64,000 bases of DNA from Polycladomyces subterraneus (GCF_030433435.1 NZ_JANRHH010000037.1:62001-126000); one strand, 5' to 3'; counted from the first letter of the stretch, positions 1 through 9,111 are shown. The notes: generated by a model from the letters alone, not told the origin. Made by a program: numbers and translations.

Positions 1-620
1 CGTAAAGAAGGACCTGTCATCGTGACCGTATCCACCCGCCCGGATTCCAATGCGGAGATCGCAGAAGGCTGGTCCGGAACGATGATAATTTGATTCTCTT
101 TTACACCCGATTTCTTCAAATAACTAACCTCAACCGCCCCCTTCATCACCGCGACCCTCACTTGCGGATTGGCGGCAATGTCTTCATAGCTGTGAAGATT
201 CTTCGGGTTGCCTTTTTTCACAGCGATGGCTTCCCCGATTTTGTATTCAGGGTCGGCAAACACCACTTCTTTGCAACGAGTCGGTGTAATGTACATCCCT
301 GCGGTAATGACATCAAAACGACCTGATTTCAATCCGGGAATCAATGATCCAAAGTCCACCAAAACCGGCTCGATTTTGTTAATTCCCATTTTTTTAAAAA
401 CAGAACGTGCAACCTCGACGGCCTCTCCCGTCACTTTACCATTATCATCTTTATAAGCATAAGGTTTCTCATTGGCGAACCCGATTGTGACAACCCCTTC
501 TTCTTTCGCACGCGTGAGAGTGTCCCCGCCATGCAAGCCCAAATTAAGCCCGCTGCATGCCGTTGTTGATACGATGAAAACCAGCAATACCACGATGTTA
601 AAAAAATGTTTCTTTGACAC
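1..620 (-). CDS. ehuB: Amino-acid/ectoine-type ABC transporter substrate-binding lipoprotein (EhuB-like), 3' end outside window
   Basis: Reading leftward from a GTG at 618-620, an open frame runs off the left edge (about 206 codons). It starts with a lipoprotein signal (MSKKHFFNI, hydrophobic core, then STTACSG with the lipobox Cys). It continues as a periplasmic-binding-protein-3 fold: GFANEKPYAY, a GLKSGRFDVITAGMYIT segment and a PDQPSAISALESGRVD segment, all typical of EhuB and polar amino-acid binding proteins. An AAAGGGGG Shine-Dalgarno lies 7-8 nt upstream of the GTG. The protein would capture ectoine, hydroxyectoine or a polar amino acid outside the membrane for an ABC permease presumably encoded to the left. 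The family is secure; the exact ligand is inferred from similarity. Confidence 0.85.
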   Translation of the reverse strand, partial: MSKKHFFNIVVLLVFIVSTTACSGLNLGLHGGDTLTRAKEEGVVTIGFANEKPYAYKDDNGKVTGEAVEVARSVFKKMGINKIEPVLVDFGSLIPGLKSGRFDVITAGMYITPTRCKEVVFADPEYKIGEAIAVKKGNPKNLHSYEDIAANPQVRVAVMKGAVEVSYLKKSGVKENQIIIVPDQPSAISALESGRVDTVTMTGPSL

Positions 621-1007
621 CAAGCTTTTCCCCCTTTGTTTTGTGTAAACAGCCTAAGTATTGAAACACCGCATGTCGATCGCCATTACTCATTTTTCGA
701 CCCGTATCCCCCCCTCCCGTTGATGAGGGGCTCCATAGCCATAGCCTCGTTACCTTTATTCCCCAGGAGAAAAATTTGAAACGGAATTTTACATCTTGCC
801 TGACAAATCAAGCAAAAATGGTGACATCGGCATGAAAATGAGCCCCCCGTTTCACGAGTGGCCATACAGGATCAATTTCAATTTGGGTTAACACACCGCT
901 TAATAACATGTAAGAGAGCGGCTCTGGTCTCCCTGCAAGCGGTTGATGTATGCGGATCGACATGGAGGATGACTGTAGCCACTAGACGCGATTTGATTAG
1001 GGCCTTG
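621..1007. other. Intergenic region upstream of the EhuB-like gene
   Basis: I see no convincing gene in these 387 bases. They hold the SD of the substrate-binding gene and a small inverted repeat (CCCCTC/GAGGGG at 711-730). The stretch at about 730-755 is similar to 54264-54290 (CTCCATAGC-ATA pattern) but too short to name. There is no clear T-run terminator for either neighbour. Confidence 0.5.
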
Positions 1008-2303
1008 TCAATGCCTTCTCCTTATGTCAATGGTCCACAACTCCGTATCAACACCAGATGCATCACCGATTCCAAAATCGTTGTCATTGATCAGGGCGAT
1101 AGTATGGCTGTTAGGCATGGTAATCCCTTCCACCTTCTCATAGGGATAATTCAAGGATATGAGATCAACCAGCAACCGTTTGGACGGAAAATGAATTCCC
1201 GCCTGTTTCAGTTCATCTACACTCATCTGTTCCAGCGTCCGAACACGGGTTTTTCTATCCTTTTGCCCCAGAAGAAGGTTTGTCGCATTAGAAAAGTCAG
1301 TCAAATAGAGCTTTTTTATGCTGTTTTTATCACGTTCATCCACAATAATGTGATCTTCCGCCACTGCATACATGTCTGATACCATCACATCATATTGGTT
1401 CAAACCCTGATACAAACGGGCATCGTCAGTCAAATAGGGGTACTCCGCAACGACTTTCTGTCTCTTCAGATCCATTTTTATAACCCTAAGGGTGCGGGAG
1501 CTTTTGGCAGCTTTCTGGTCCGGATTGGCCAAAGGACTCTGTACCATCGTGTAAAGCCATTTTCCATCGGGAGTAACGGTCACCCCTTCAAAACCCCGGT
1601 TCTGATTTCGTTTAGAAAAAACCGACGGGAGTCTTTCCTTCACAGGAATATAGGGGGCCAAAGCGTTTTTCGCCTCACCCTTTGGCACGATCCGTTCCAA
1701 AATGGTCCCGTCCTGTTTCACATGGACCAGGCTGGGTCGGTATTCTTCACACAGCCAGAAAGTATGGTCTCTTGGGTTATAGGTGATCCCCTCGGTATCT
1801 AGACCATATGGATCAAAAGGAAGGGGCTTTGTGCCCTCCCTGTTATACGGAGTCTCGTCCGATTGAGGAACATTGGGCAGACCGGTAATCCGATCCGTCC
1901 CGGTGACCGGATCCTGCCCTTTCTTCAGCTTCAGCGGTATAGATTGGATCACCCTCATCTCCCCATGGCGGACAGTCACCTTGTAGATAGTCGGTGTAAA
2001 CTTTTCCAGTGGAAATGTGCGACGCTTTTCATCTCCCACTTTCACTTCGACGTTCGGTCCGCGGTCGGTGATGGTGTAATAAACGTTCTCCGGATCTTCG
2101 GGGAGATGGACCAAACCGGAACCCATACCGGCCCGAATTCCGTGACCCAGAGGTGGAGCATCACGAAGCACATACTTGCCTGTGACACAGGGTTGCCGGT
2201 GTACGCTGGACGACAGAGAAGCCGCATTGACCAGATTCTGCACCCCCAGTGCAAGGAACCCGGCCGCCACTACTGCAACCATCGACTTTCTAAAAGATTT
2301 AAT
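1008..2303 (-). CDS. Secreted esterase-like activity of phytase family protein
   Basis: A protein of about 430 residues with a signal peptide and a phytase-like/esterase-like beta-propeller domain. Visible markers are GHGIRAGMGSGL near the N-terminus, YYTITDRGPNVEV, FDPYGLDTEGITYNP, FWLCEEYRPS, NRGFEGVTVTPDGKWLY and the C-terminal KVEGITMPN...LINDNDFG. The family (PF13449-like) is mostly exported and of poorly defined substrate. The first ATG (2280-2282) has no SD. Seven codons upstream an ATT (2301-2303) sits 9 nt after GGAAGGG and adds KSFRKS, giving a proper positively charged signal-peptide N-region, so I take ATT as the start. There is no operon partner. Confidence 0.8.
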   Translation of the reverse strand: MKSFRKSMVAVVAAGFLALGVQNLVNAASLSSSVHRQPCVTGKYVLRDAPPLGHGIRAGMGSGLVHLPEDPENVYYTITDRGPNVEVKVGDEKRRTFPLEKFTPTIYKVTVRHGEMRVIQSIPLKLKKGQDPVTGTDRITGLPNVPQSDETPYNREGTKPLPFDPYGLDTEGITYNPRDHTFWLCEEYRPSLVHVKQDGTILERIVPKGEAKNALAPYIPVKERLPSVFSKRNQNRGFEGVTVTPDGKWLYTMVQSPLANPDQKAAKSSRTLRVIKMDLKRQKVVAEYPYLTDDARLYQGLNQYDVMVSDMYAVAEDHIIVDERDKNSIKKLYLTDFSNATNLLLGQKDRKTRVRTLEQMSVDELKQAGIHFPSKRLLVDLISLNYPYEKVEGITMPNSHTIALINDNDFGIGDASGVDTELWTIDIRRRH

Positions 2304-2498
2304 AAGATATCACCCTTCCCTTATAAGACGTAAAGCCTGTTTTATAAGAAAAATGAGTGGTGCTATGTAAGCACTTGCCTTTTTAATTTTTTTTGCCACT
2401 TCCATGGGAAAGAATCTCTCGCTTATAATATCTTGCAACAGGTAAGGAAAAAGATACGGCAAAGGCCCGGTTAGATCCAGCTACCAGCCGGGTTATGG

Positions 2499-3389
2499 TC
2501 ACTCCCGAAAAGCTACTTGTACCTGCCGTTTGAGCCAGCCGATCAAAGTGTCTATAACCGAACTGGATTGTTCCGAGTGAAGGATACAGTGCCCGAATTC
2601 GGGGAGAAGGAGCCATTCTTTTTCCTTGACAGTCAGCGAGTCAAAAAACAAGCGAACGATATCCGAAGGGATCAAGGTATCATTATTACCACAGATACAC
2701 AGGGTGGGAACGGTGATGCTGGTCACATTTTGCAACGCTTCTTCAGTTTGGACAAGCAGCTGCTGAATCCAGCGGACGGAATACTTGAGGGGGATCAGCG
2801 GGTCCACCATCTTGTTGGTTTGAACATGATAGGTCACCATCGACTTCAGCCTCGGAATACGTTGTGCTTTTTTCATCAAGCCATATGGATTGATGCTGAA
2901 TGAAGGGGCTACCCGGCTGATGATGGATATCAACCGCCGAACAGAGATCGGGACGTGAATCCGCAAAGCTAAAGCAGGAGCAGATAAAACAATGCCGTCG
3001 ACATGATCAGGCCGGAGTTGGGCATACCGCGTAACGATTAACCCTCCCAAGCTGTGTCCGATCAAGTAAATACAGCGATTCCCCAGTTTTTTTCTGAAAA
3101 CGTGTACCAGTTGGTCCAGATCATTCAGGTATTCATGGAAATGGGTGACATGACCGCATCTCCCTTCAGAATAGCCAAATCCTCGCAAATCATACAAAAC
3201 CAAACCGAATCCATCCCGAATGAACCTTTCCCCCAAATGTTCGTATAATCCCAAGTGCTCCCCCGCACCATGTACCAATACAGCGACAGCGCGGGGTTCA
3301 TGAGGAAGCCATGTTCGATAATGAATGTAAACCCCATCCCATGTATATAGCCTGTCCTCATAGTTCTCAACAGACACCCCGACAAACAC
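2499..3389 (-). CDS. Alpha/beta hydrolase (lysophospholipase/monoacylglycerol-lipase-like)
   Basis: A 296-residue cytosolic alpha/beta hydrolase. After an N-terminal VYIHYRTW strand comes an oxyanion-side VLVHGAGEH, then LVLYDLRGFGYSEG. The nucleophile elbow is GHSLGG (about residue 112), the acid lies in CGNNDTLIP and the catalytic His is in EFGHCILHSE near the C-terminus. This matches Hydrolase_4 (serine aminopeptidase S33/monoglyceride lipase) enzymes that cleave lipid esters. The start is GTG at 3387-3389 behind GGGAGGACGGCGAA. It is a single gene, with the phytase-like gene downstream and tRNA-Ala upstream. The substrate cannot be told from sequence. Confidence 0.85.
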   Translation of the reverse strand: MFVGVSVENYEDRLYTWDGVYIHYRTWLPHEPRAVAVLVHGAGEHLGLYEHLGERFIRDGFGLVLYDLRGFGYSEGRCGHVTHFHEYLNDLDQLVHVFRKKLGNRCIYLIGHSLGGLIVTRYAQLRPDHVDGIVLSAPALALRIHVPISVRRLISIISRVAPSFSINPYGLMKKAQRIPRLKSMVTYHVQTNKMVDPLIPLKYSVRWIQQLLVQTEEALQNVTSITVPTLCICGNNDTLIPSDIVRLFFDSLTVKEKEWLLLPEFGHCILHSEQSSSVIDTLIGWLKRQVQVAFRE

Positions 3390-3454
3390 TTCGCCGTCCT
3401 CCCGTGAACAAAATTTCCATCAACCAGTATGTACAATTCGCGGGAAAATCCATT

Positions 3455-3673
3455 TTACAGTTTTTTCATTTCTCGAATCGCTTCCATGCCAATGCGAATA
3501 GAAAAATATGGATTACTCAAATGTGCCCAAACCAAAGAATAATCCCTCTTTCGCCCAAGACTTGGTATGGGTATGGTTTGGAGCGGTTGAAAATTGGGTG
3601 TTTGAGGAATACGTTCGTTGGGGTACAGAAGCCAATCACTTACCCAAAAAAGCGAAACAACCACAGGAATCAA
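3455..3673 (-). other. Possible small membrane-protein remnant between hydrolase and tRNA-Ala
   Basis: A 72-codon open frame reads as a hydrophobic stretch (IPVVVSLFWVSDWLL) followed by a polar tail ending EAIREMKKL. It begins at a TTG without an SD and directly abuts the T-run of the tRNA-Ala terminator, so if it is a gene its 5' end is gone. The other strand also has an open 63-codon frame here (3508-3699), so coding is unproven. Confidence 0.25.
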
Positions 3674-3682
3674 GAGAAAAAC

Positions 3683-3710
3683 AAAAAACCCTCGAATGAC
3701 TCGAGGGTTT
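3683..3710 (-). terminator. Rho-independent terminator of tRNA-Ala
   Basis: On the minus strand the hairpin AACCCTCGA...TCGAGGGTT is followed by TTTTTTGTTTTT, six bases beyond the CCA end of the tRNA. Confidence 0.85.
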
Positions 3711-3715
3711 CGTTT

Positions 3716-3791
3716 TGGTGGAGCTGAGCGGGCTCGAACCGCCGACCTCTACACTGCCAGTGTAGCGCTCTCCCAGCTGAGCTACAGCCCC
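3716..3791 (-). tRNA. tRNA-Ala (GGC)
   Basis: A 76-nt cloverleaf including encoded CCA. The acceptor is GGGGCTG/CAGCTCC. The D-arm is GCTCAGCTGGGAGAGC, the anticodon arm is CTACA-CTGGCAG-TGTAG with anticodon GGC, and the T-arm is GGCGGTTCGAGCCCGC. It reads GCC alanine codons. Confidence 0.95.
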
Positions 3792-4328
3792 GTATTTTGA
3801 AGTTGTCTCAACCGCTGACGAAGATTAGTTTATAACAGGTACATGAGAAAGTCAAGCACTTTTTTCAGGTACCGTAAACAACCCGAAAAAAAGTTGATAC
3901 GTACGTTCATCCGGAATATATCCGACGGAAATGCATCCGTTTTTAGCATATCCCGATTCCAACGATCTATACAATCAAGGATCGTTGATGGCGACTCCGG
4001 AATTCCCGCTGAACAAATCAAACGTTGCGTCTCTCTGAAAACGTCCAAATCGATATCGCTACAGTAGACAGAGCGAATGCCATTTCCTTCTGGGAAAAAA
4101 TCATACGGAGGGGGCACTTGATGACAAGGTACCCCCGGCTTTCGCCTGCTACCATCCGTCTCAGGGAACTCCGTTCAAAAATCGATACCCTGGATCAGTA
4201 TCGCTCTTGCAGGTGCAGCATCGAGTCACTGCAAGCTGCAACTCAACGAAATGATCAAGATGAACCAATGGAACATGAAGTGCCATTTTTACAAGAGTCC
4301 CCAGGGAAATCCCCGGGGAACGGAATGA
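3792..4328. other. Gene-poor stretch with an SD-preceded short ORF
   Basis: About 540 bases without a secure gene. On the plus strand GGAGGGGG (about 4109-4116) precedes an ATG at 4122 (MTRYPRLSPATIRLREL...), open until it runs antisense into the glucosidase gene. On the minus strand a 95-codon frame (3830-4117) without an SD is also open. Neither resembles a family I know. A hairpin CCCCaggGAAATCCCCGGGG lies at 4298-4318, just past the glucosidase stop. Confidence 0.35.
3829..3855 (-). promoter_or_regulatory. Probable sigma-A promoter of tRNA-Ala
   Basis: On the minus strand TTGACT (3850-3855) is separated by 15 nt from TATAAA (3829-3834), about 38 nt upstream of the tRNA 5' end. The spacer is short, so this is a moderate call. 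Confidence 0.45.
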
Positions 4329-5660
4329 TCAGGAAACCTGCTCCTCTTGGAAAAATTGAGGCAAATAGGGTTTATGCGCTTCCAACATCTCATCTAAGAT
4401 TTGCTTCGCGATCGTGTCAGAAGGAACGAGCGGATGGATCGTCATCGCCACCAGCGCCGTGCGATAGTCTCCCGTAACAGCAGCTTCACAAGTCACGCGC
4501 TCAAAGGATTTGATTTGCTGGACGAGACCGTTGACCGCAACGGGCAACTCTCCCACGGTGATCGGTACCGGACCCTCTTTGGTGATCACGCAATTGACCT
4601 CGACGGCAGAATCATCCGGAATACCGGCGATCGCTCCGTTGTTTCTCACGTTCACTGGCTGGATGTCCCGTTTATCGTTGTAGATGGAGTGTATCAAGTT
4701 GCACGCCGCATCACTGTAGTAGGCACCACCCCGTTTTTCCAATTGCGGCGGCTTCACCGCCAGATTGGGATCCTTATACAGTTCGAACAGTTCCGCTTCT
4801 AGCTTTTTGACCACTTCGGCACGGGTTCCCTTTTCCTTTGCCGCAGCCATCTGCTCTTCAAGCATCTTCTGCGTTTGGAAGTAATAACGATGATACGGGC
4901 AGGGCAGTATTCCCAGGCCTTTGATAAAATCCGGCTCCCAACCGACCTCTTTGATGTTCCTCACGGTGAAGTTCGATTTTTCTCCACTGGTGATGAGATC
5001 GATAACCCGATCCGTGATCTTTTCACCGTCAAGATACACATTTAGCCCGAACACCATGTGGTTGAGTCCCGCGAAATCGATGTGCACGCGATCCGGGCTC
5101 ACATCGAGAAGCTTGGCAATCCTCATGCGCATCCCGATCGGAACGTTGCACAGCCCGACCGCTCTTTTGATGTTGCTGTAACGGAGAACGGCTTCGGTTA
5201 CCATGCCTGCGGGATTGGAAAAGTTGATCAGCCATGCGTCTGGGCACAGTTCCTCCATGTCCCTGCAAATATCCAGGATGACTGGTATGGTGCGTAACGC
5301 CTTGAACAACCCGCCCGGTCCGTTGGTCTCCTGACCGATGACACCGTACTTCAACGGGATTCTTTCATCCAAAACCCGCGCATCCAACAAGCCCACACGC
5401 AATTGGGTCGTGACAAAATCGGCATCCCGAAGCGCCTCACGTCGATCCAGGGTCAAATGAATCTCCATTGGAACCCCGGCTTTTTTCACCATGCGTTTGG
5501 CCAGATCACCCACGATGTTCAGCTTCTCTTCCCCTTCCGGGATATCCACCAACCACAACTCCCGTACTGGCAATTCATCGTAACGCTTGATCAACCCTTC
5601 CACCAGTTCTGGCGTGTAACTCGATCCCCCTCCGATGGTAACGATTTTGATCCCATTCAT
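4329..5660 (-). CDS. celF: 6-phospho-beta-glucosidase, glycoside hydrolase family 4
   Basis: A 443-residue GH4 enzyme, NAD- and Mn-dependent, cleaving 6-phospho-beta-glucosides such as cellobiose-6-phosphate. The Rossmann start is [26 protein letters not shown] and the metal-binding Cys motif LCNVPIGMR follow at about 150-180. The partner His lies in GLNHMVFG (about 200), and [11 protein letters not shown], also conserved in the family, is present. The ATG overlaps the stop of the PTS IIA remnant (GTATGA) with GGGAGGTG as SD, which is the usual celC-celF coupling. Its PTS partners upstream are broken, so the enzyme has lost its co-encoded transporter. Confidence 0.93.
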   Translation of the reverse strand: MNGIKIVTIGGGSSYTPELVEGLIKRYDELPVRELWLVDIPEGEEKLNIVGDLAKRMVKKAGVPMEIHLTLDRREALRDADFVTTQLRVGLLDARVLDERIPLKYGVIGQETNGPGGLFKALRTIPVILDICRDMEELCPDAWLINFSNPAGMVTEAVLRYSNIKRAVGLCNVPIGMRMRIAKLLDVSPDRVHIDFAGLNHMVFGLNVYLDGEKITDRVIDLITSGEKSNFTVRNIKEVGWEPDFIKGLGILPCPYHRYYFQTQKMLEEQMAAAKEKGTRAEVVKKLEAELFELYKDPNLAVKPPQLEKRGGAYYSDAACNLIHSIYNDKRDIQPVNVRNNGAIAGIPDDSAVEVNCVITKEGPVPITVGELPVAVNGLVQQIKSFERVTCEAAVTGDYRTALVAMTIHPLVPSDTIAKQILDEMLEAHKPYLPQFFQEEQVS

Positions 5661-5662
5661 AC

Positions 5663-5846
5663 TTTCACCCTCCCATGAATGAATGTTTCATACAAGTCAA
5701 CAAACTCAGCAGCCAAATCTCTGATGGTCATGGTATTCATTAAATGGTCCTGGGCATGAACCATTAACATCGTTACTTCGAATTTGTTTCTCCGCCGCTT
5801 CCACCTGGATCAATCGGGTCTGGATGCGGTGAGCCTCACTCAGTTG
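5663..5846 (-). pseudogene. celC: PTS lactose/cellobiose IIA component remnant
   Basis: The minus strand reads [20 protein letters not shown] in one frame and [20 protein letters not shown]... AAEFVDLYE in another. Together these are the C-terminal half of a PTS lactose/cellobiose IIA protein, whose phosphorylated His lies in the MVHAQDHLM helix. A frameshift lies at about 5765-5775. The start is missing, because the fragment is joined directly to a IIC fragment. The final codons overlap the celF start. Confidence 0.8.
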
Positions 5847-5990
5847 CTTGGATGCGCTCGATCAATATCCCGAACAGACTTCCGCCCAAAGCGGTCAACG
5901 GACCACTGAACAATTGGGCCACGATGTTGTTAACGTTTTCAAACGGGGTGTTTTCAACGCCGATCCTCAGCAATACCCAAGGTAACCACG
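5847..5990 (-). pseudogene. celB: PTS cellobiose IIC component fragment
   Basis: The minus-strand frame reads TPFENVNNIVAQLFSGPL followed by TALGGSLFGILI, which matches the middle of cellobiose-type IIC permeases. It then runs into ERIQATE and a stop where the IIA fragment begins. Both ends are missing, so a deletion fused IIC to IIA. About 30 codons are recognisable. Confidence 0.7.
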
Positions 5991-6188
5991 TGAGGTTTAT
6001 CAATGACCGAAGTCAACTCTTCTCCTTCTTCCCTCTTAATGCTATAAATATTTTTGTCCTATTCCGTTCGCAAAACCTATCTTTTTCGGCGGTATATCCA
6101 CATAGGGAAAGAAAAACCAAATACAAAATTGTGTCTTGACAAAGCTCTATCAAAGTTGGATATGGAACACCGAAGAGGTGATAGGATC
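5991..6188. other. Breakpoint region between PTS wreck and deacetylase gene
   Basis: No intact gene is visible. The first 60 bases may be further PTS debris in another frame. The last 20 bases carry GAGGTGAT, the SD of the plus-strand deacetylase. Confidence 0.4.
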
Positions 6189-6191
6189 GTG

Positions 6192-7547
6192 ATGAAACTT
6201 TTCAATAATAAGATGATTTTTGGCACATTTTTGCTTATCCTCTGTTTTTTGTATTTATTTTCCCCTTATCTGGCCGAAAGTGCCAGCGCGTTAACCGAAA
6301 GCCATATGATGCAGAACACGAACATCCAAGGAAACCGGGTATTGGTCGTCGCACCTCACCCTGATGACGAAGTGCTGGGGGGTGGCGGAGTGATCGAGAA
6401 AGCCATTTCCTCGGGTAAACAAGTTAAGGTTGTCATCATGACAAACGGGGATGGTTTTTCAGAAGATGTGATGCGTCAATTCATCACCCTTTTTCCATCT
6501 GCCCAAAATTATCAAAAACTGGGTGTCTTGCGGCATGAAGAGTCCATTCAAGCCTTGGGCTATTTGGGTGTAAAGCCATCCGATATTTATTTTTTGGGTT
6601 ATCCGGACGGCGGTCTTGAATCGTTATGGGAAACTAACTGGAGTTGCACGCGGTTGTATCGCGGGTTAACCGGTTGGACCCACGCGAACTATCCATTCAG
6701 TTACCAAAAGAATGCCCCTTATTGCGGGGAAAATGTCGTTAACAATCTGTCACAGATCATCCGTTCATTTCAGCCGACAACGATTGTGTTTCCGGATCCG
6801 TATGATGAGCATCCGGACCATTGGGCGACCAATGCTTTTGTGCAATTCACGCTGGCCAATCTGCACTATCATCCTGCTGATAAGTGGACCTATCTTGTTC
6901 ATTTCAGCGGTTTTTTGGGTTCATGGCGAAATAATTCGCTCCTATCCGCCATTCCGCCCAATGCCTTAACAAAACTGGATACCCGGTGGATCAATGTGCC
7001 ATTAAGCAATAAAGAACAACAGAAAAAACTGGAATCCCTTAATGAGTATCCGACACAAACGAAAATCATGTTACCTTGGATGAAACAGTTTGTCCGCAAA
7101 AATGACTTGCTCGAAGTTTATCCCGATCTTACTTGGCACACAAAAGGCAATTGGACAAAATGGTCATTTGCCGACATCACCGGGGACAGCTTCTTGCAAC
7201 ATTGGACGACTAGCGATGACATCATTTCGGTTGGCGGAAAGGTCAACGGCCACCGTTTGTATATTGATTGCACGACCAGATTTTACTCCACGCATCCCGT
7301 GAGGTTCCGTTTCCACATCCGTGTTTTCTATGAACACGGAAACAAGCTGGCCGATTTCACAGTCCAGCTAAAACGACAGCAAGAGAATGAAGCGAAGATT
7401 TTCAAGCCAAAAACGATACAAATTGCGTTACCACTTTCCGATGCCTTTCTGAACCATGCGGATAGTTTTCTCATCTCGGTCGATACACTTTCGGGAAATA
7501 AGCAGATTGACCGAACAGCATGGCGATATGTTCAAATCAAAAATTGA
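6192..7547 (+). CDS. Secreted PIG-L/LmbE family deacetylase
   Basis: A 451-residue protein with an N-terminal signal or anchor helix (MKLFNNKMIFGTFLLILCF..., ending near SASA). The PIG-L deacetylase domain follows. The zinc-binding PHPDDEVLGGGG is at about residue 52 and the second metal motif DPYDEHPDH at about 200. The family removes N-acetyl groups from sugars such as GlcNAc conjugates. The export signal points to an extracellular or wall glycan, which is inference. The C-terminal 170 residues are beta-rich and I do not recognise them. The SD GAGGTGAT fits either GTG at 6189 or ATG at 6192. The gene is more AT-rich than its neighbours, perhaps from transfer. Confidence 0.85.
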   Translation: MKLFNNKMIFGTFLLILCFLYLFSPYLAESASALTESHMMQNTNIQGNRVLVVAPHPDDEVLGGGGVIEKAISSGKQVKVVIMTNGDGFSEDVMRQFITLFPSAQNYQKLGVLRHEESIQALGYLGVKPSDIYFLGYPDGGLESLWETNWSCTRLYRGLTGWTHANYPFSYQKNAPYCGENVVNNLSQIIRSFQPTTIVFPDPYDEHPDHWATNAFVQFTLANLHYHPADKWTYLVHFSGFLGSWRNNSLLSAIPPNALTKLDTRWINVPLSNKEQQKKLESLNEYPTQTKIMLPWMKQFVRKNDLLEVYPDLTWHTKGNWTKWSFADITGDSFLQHWTTSDDIISVGGKVNGHRLYIDCTTRFYSTHPVRFRFHIRVFYEHGNKLADFTVQLKRQQENEAKIFKPKTIQIALPLSDAFLNHADSFLISVDTLSGNKQIDRTAWRYVQIKN

Positions 7548-7570
7548 AAATTTCTTCCACATCCTCTGGT

Positions 7571-7612
7571 AATAAAAAACGCGGGGAATCCAAACTTGAT
7601 TCACCCGCGTTT
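7571..7612. terminator. Terminator between deacetylase and P450 regions, usable on both strands
   Basis: A long stem AACGCGGGGAATC...GATTCACCCGCGTT. On the minus strand it is followed by TTTTTTATT, so it best serves transcripts from the P450 side. The plus side has only TTT. Confidence 0.65.
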
Positions 7613-7613
7613 C

Positions 7614-7890
7614 ATCCAGATGTGCCGCTCAACTGGGAAACGCCTGGACCATTTGACCAGTCACGAATTTCACGTCGAGCAGCACTGACTGCACCCATGG
7701 AGATTCTGTCAAGAAATTGGAGCCCGCGAACTTTGTCAACAACCAGAATAGAGTTCCACTGTCCTTTTTTCAAAAATATGCCGATGGAATCTATTCAGTG
7801 AGTGCTTATTTCCGGTTATCGACGGAATCGGGAACAGTTTGACGGCGATTTTTTCAAACCCAAAACCGGGTTCTCCGGCGACTGATTTCC
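7614..7890 (+). other. Degenerate coding remnant downstream of deacetylase
   Basis: The plus strand is protein-like across shifted frames: PDVPLNWETPGPFD, then in a second frame VTNFTSSSTDCTHGD, FVNNQNRVPLSFFQKYADG and IYSVSAYFRLSTESGTV before a stop. No start or SD is visible. I do not recognise the family. It looks like a decayed gene. Confidence 0.35.
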
Positions 7891-9111
7891 TCAAAATCGG
7901 ACAGGCAATCGCATCAAGCCTCGCATGAGGAAGTCCTCACGCCAGGGAAGGGATTCCTCATCCAAATCAAGACGTAGTTCCGGCAAACGGTCGAGGAGGC
8001 GAGAGATGGCGATTTGCCCCTCCAACCTGGCGAGGGGAGCCCCCAGACAATAATGGATACCCTTGCCGAAAGCAATATGGGGATTGGGCTCACGGGTGAT
8101 GTCAAACACGTCTGGATCGGGAAAATGGCGTTCGTCCCGGTTGGCGGAGCCGATGGCAACGAGGACTAGATCTCCATGACGAAATGGTTGTCCCTCGAAT
8201 GAAAAGTCCTCCCCGACCCATCGGTTGGTCGACATCTCCACAGGGCTGTAGTAACGCAGAACTTCCTCCACTGCAGTGATGATCAGTTGTCTCTCCCTTC
8301 GTAAAAGTGCCATCTGCTCCGGATGTTGCAGCAAGGCGAGAACACCGTTTCCGATCAAGTTGACGGTGGTTTCATGTCCCGCGATGATGAGCAGAAACAC
8401 CATGGAGTAAAGTTCCTTCTCGCTGAGACGGTCCCCTTGCTCTTCCGCCGCCAACAAGCCGCTGATCAAGTCTTCCCGGGGATGACGCCGGCGTTCTTCG
8501 AAAAGCCTTTCCAGATATTTCTGGAAGTCCTTCATTTGGGATCGGATCGCTTCGAACCCTTCCGGGCGGTTGACTGTGGAAATAATCGCATTGGACCACT
8601 CCCGAAACCGGTCGCGGTCTTCCCGCGGGACACCCAGCATGTCGCTGATGACGATGATCGGCAGGGGAAATGCATAATCTCGGATCAGATCCACCTTCCT
8701 GCCCGGTGCACCGGCAATAGTGTCCAGCAAATCCTCCGCGATCTCCTCGATGCGTTCCCTGAGTTGTTCAATCATCCTGGGGGTGAAAGCCTGTTGCACC
8801 AGATTCCGAAGGCGTGTATGATCCGGCGGGTCTGATGAGAGCATATGATGCACAAATATTTGTAATTCCTCAGTGCGGCGGCGCAATATTTCTTTATCCT
8901 GGAATAGCTTCACATTTTTGAGCAATCGTTTCTCTGTCAGTGCCGCCTGGGCCTCATCATAGCGGACGATGAGCCAAGCCGGTTCGTCCCAAGGCATCCG
9001 AATGCGATGAATCGCCCCCCTTTCCCGCAGTTCCCGATACACTTTCCAAGCATTGGACTTGAATTCGGGCGAAAAAAAATCCAGCTTAAGTAAACTTTCA
9101 GGATTGATCAT
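7891..9111 (-). CDS. Cytochrome P450 (bacterial class, CYP107-like)
   Basis: A 406-residue soluble P450, of usual length. The I-helix oxygen-binding motif is LLIIAGHETTVNL (about 240), the ExxR motif is in VEEVLRYYSPV, the PERF-like region is DERHFPDPDVFDI, and the heme loop is HIAFGKGIHYCLGAPLARLE (Cys about 353). It would hydroxylate a small hydrophobic substrate using a ferredoxin or flavodoxin partner not encoded nearby. The start ATG at 9109-9111 follows GAGAGGAGAAATAGAA. It stands alone with no biosynthetic cluster, so the substrate is unknown. Confidence 0.93.
   Translation of the reverse strand: MINPESLLKLDFFSPEFKSNAWKVYRELRERGAIHRIRMPWDEPAWLIVRYDEAQAALTEKRLLKNVKLFQDKEILRRRTEELQIFVHHMLSSDPPDHTRLRNLVQQAFTPRMIEQLRERIEEIAEDLLDTIAGAPGRKVDLIRDYAFPLPIIVISDMLGVPREDRDRFREWSNAIISTVNRPEGFEAIRSQMKDFQKYLERLFEERRRHPREDLISGLLAAEEQGDRLSEKELYSMVFLLIIAGHETTVNLIGNGVLALLQHPEQMALLRRERQLIITAVEEVLRYYSPVEMSTNRWVGEDFSFEGQPFRHGDLVLVAIGSANRDERHFPDPDVFDITREPNPHIAFGKGIHYCLGAPLARLEGQIAISRLLDRLPELRLDLDEESLPWREDFLMRGLMRLPVRF

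Noticed and set aside
730-755. Shared 26-bp similarity with 54264-54290
   Set aside because: Too short and imperfect (about 21 of 26) to call a repeat family without a genome search.
621-800. Possible riboswitch upstream of the EhuB-like gene
   Set aside because: A hairpin is present, but none of the conserved motifs of known classes could be matched.
4025-4477. 150-codon plus-strand ORF antisense to the end of celF
   Set aside because: Its second half lies opposite a secure gene. Only the part from 4122 has an SD, and no family is recognised, so it is mentioned only as a possibility in the gap entry.
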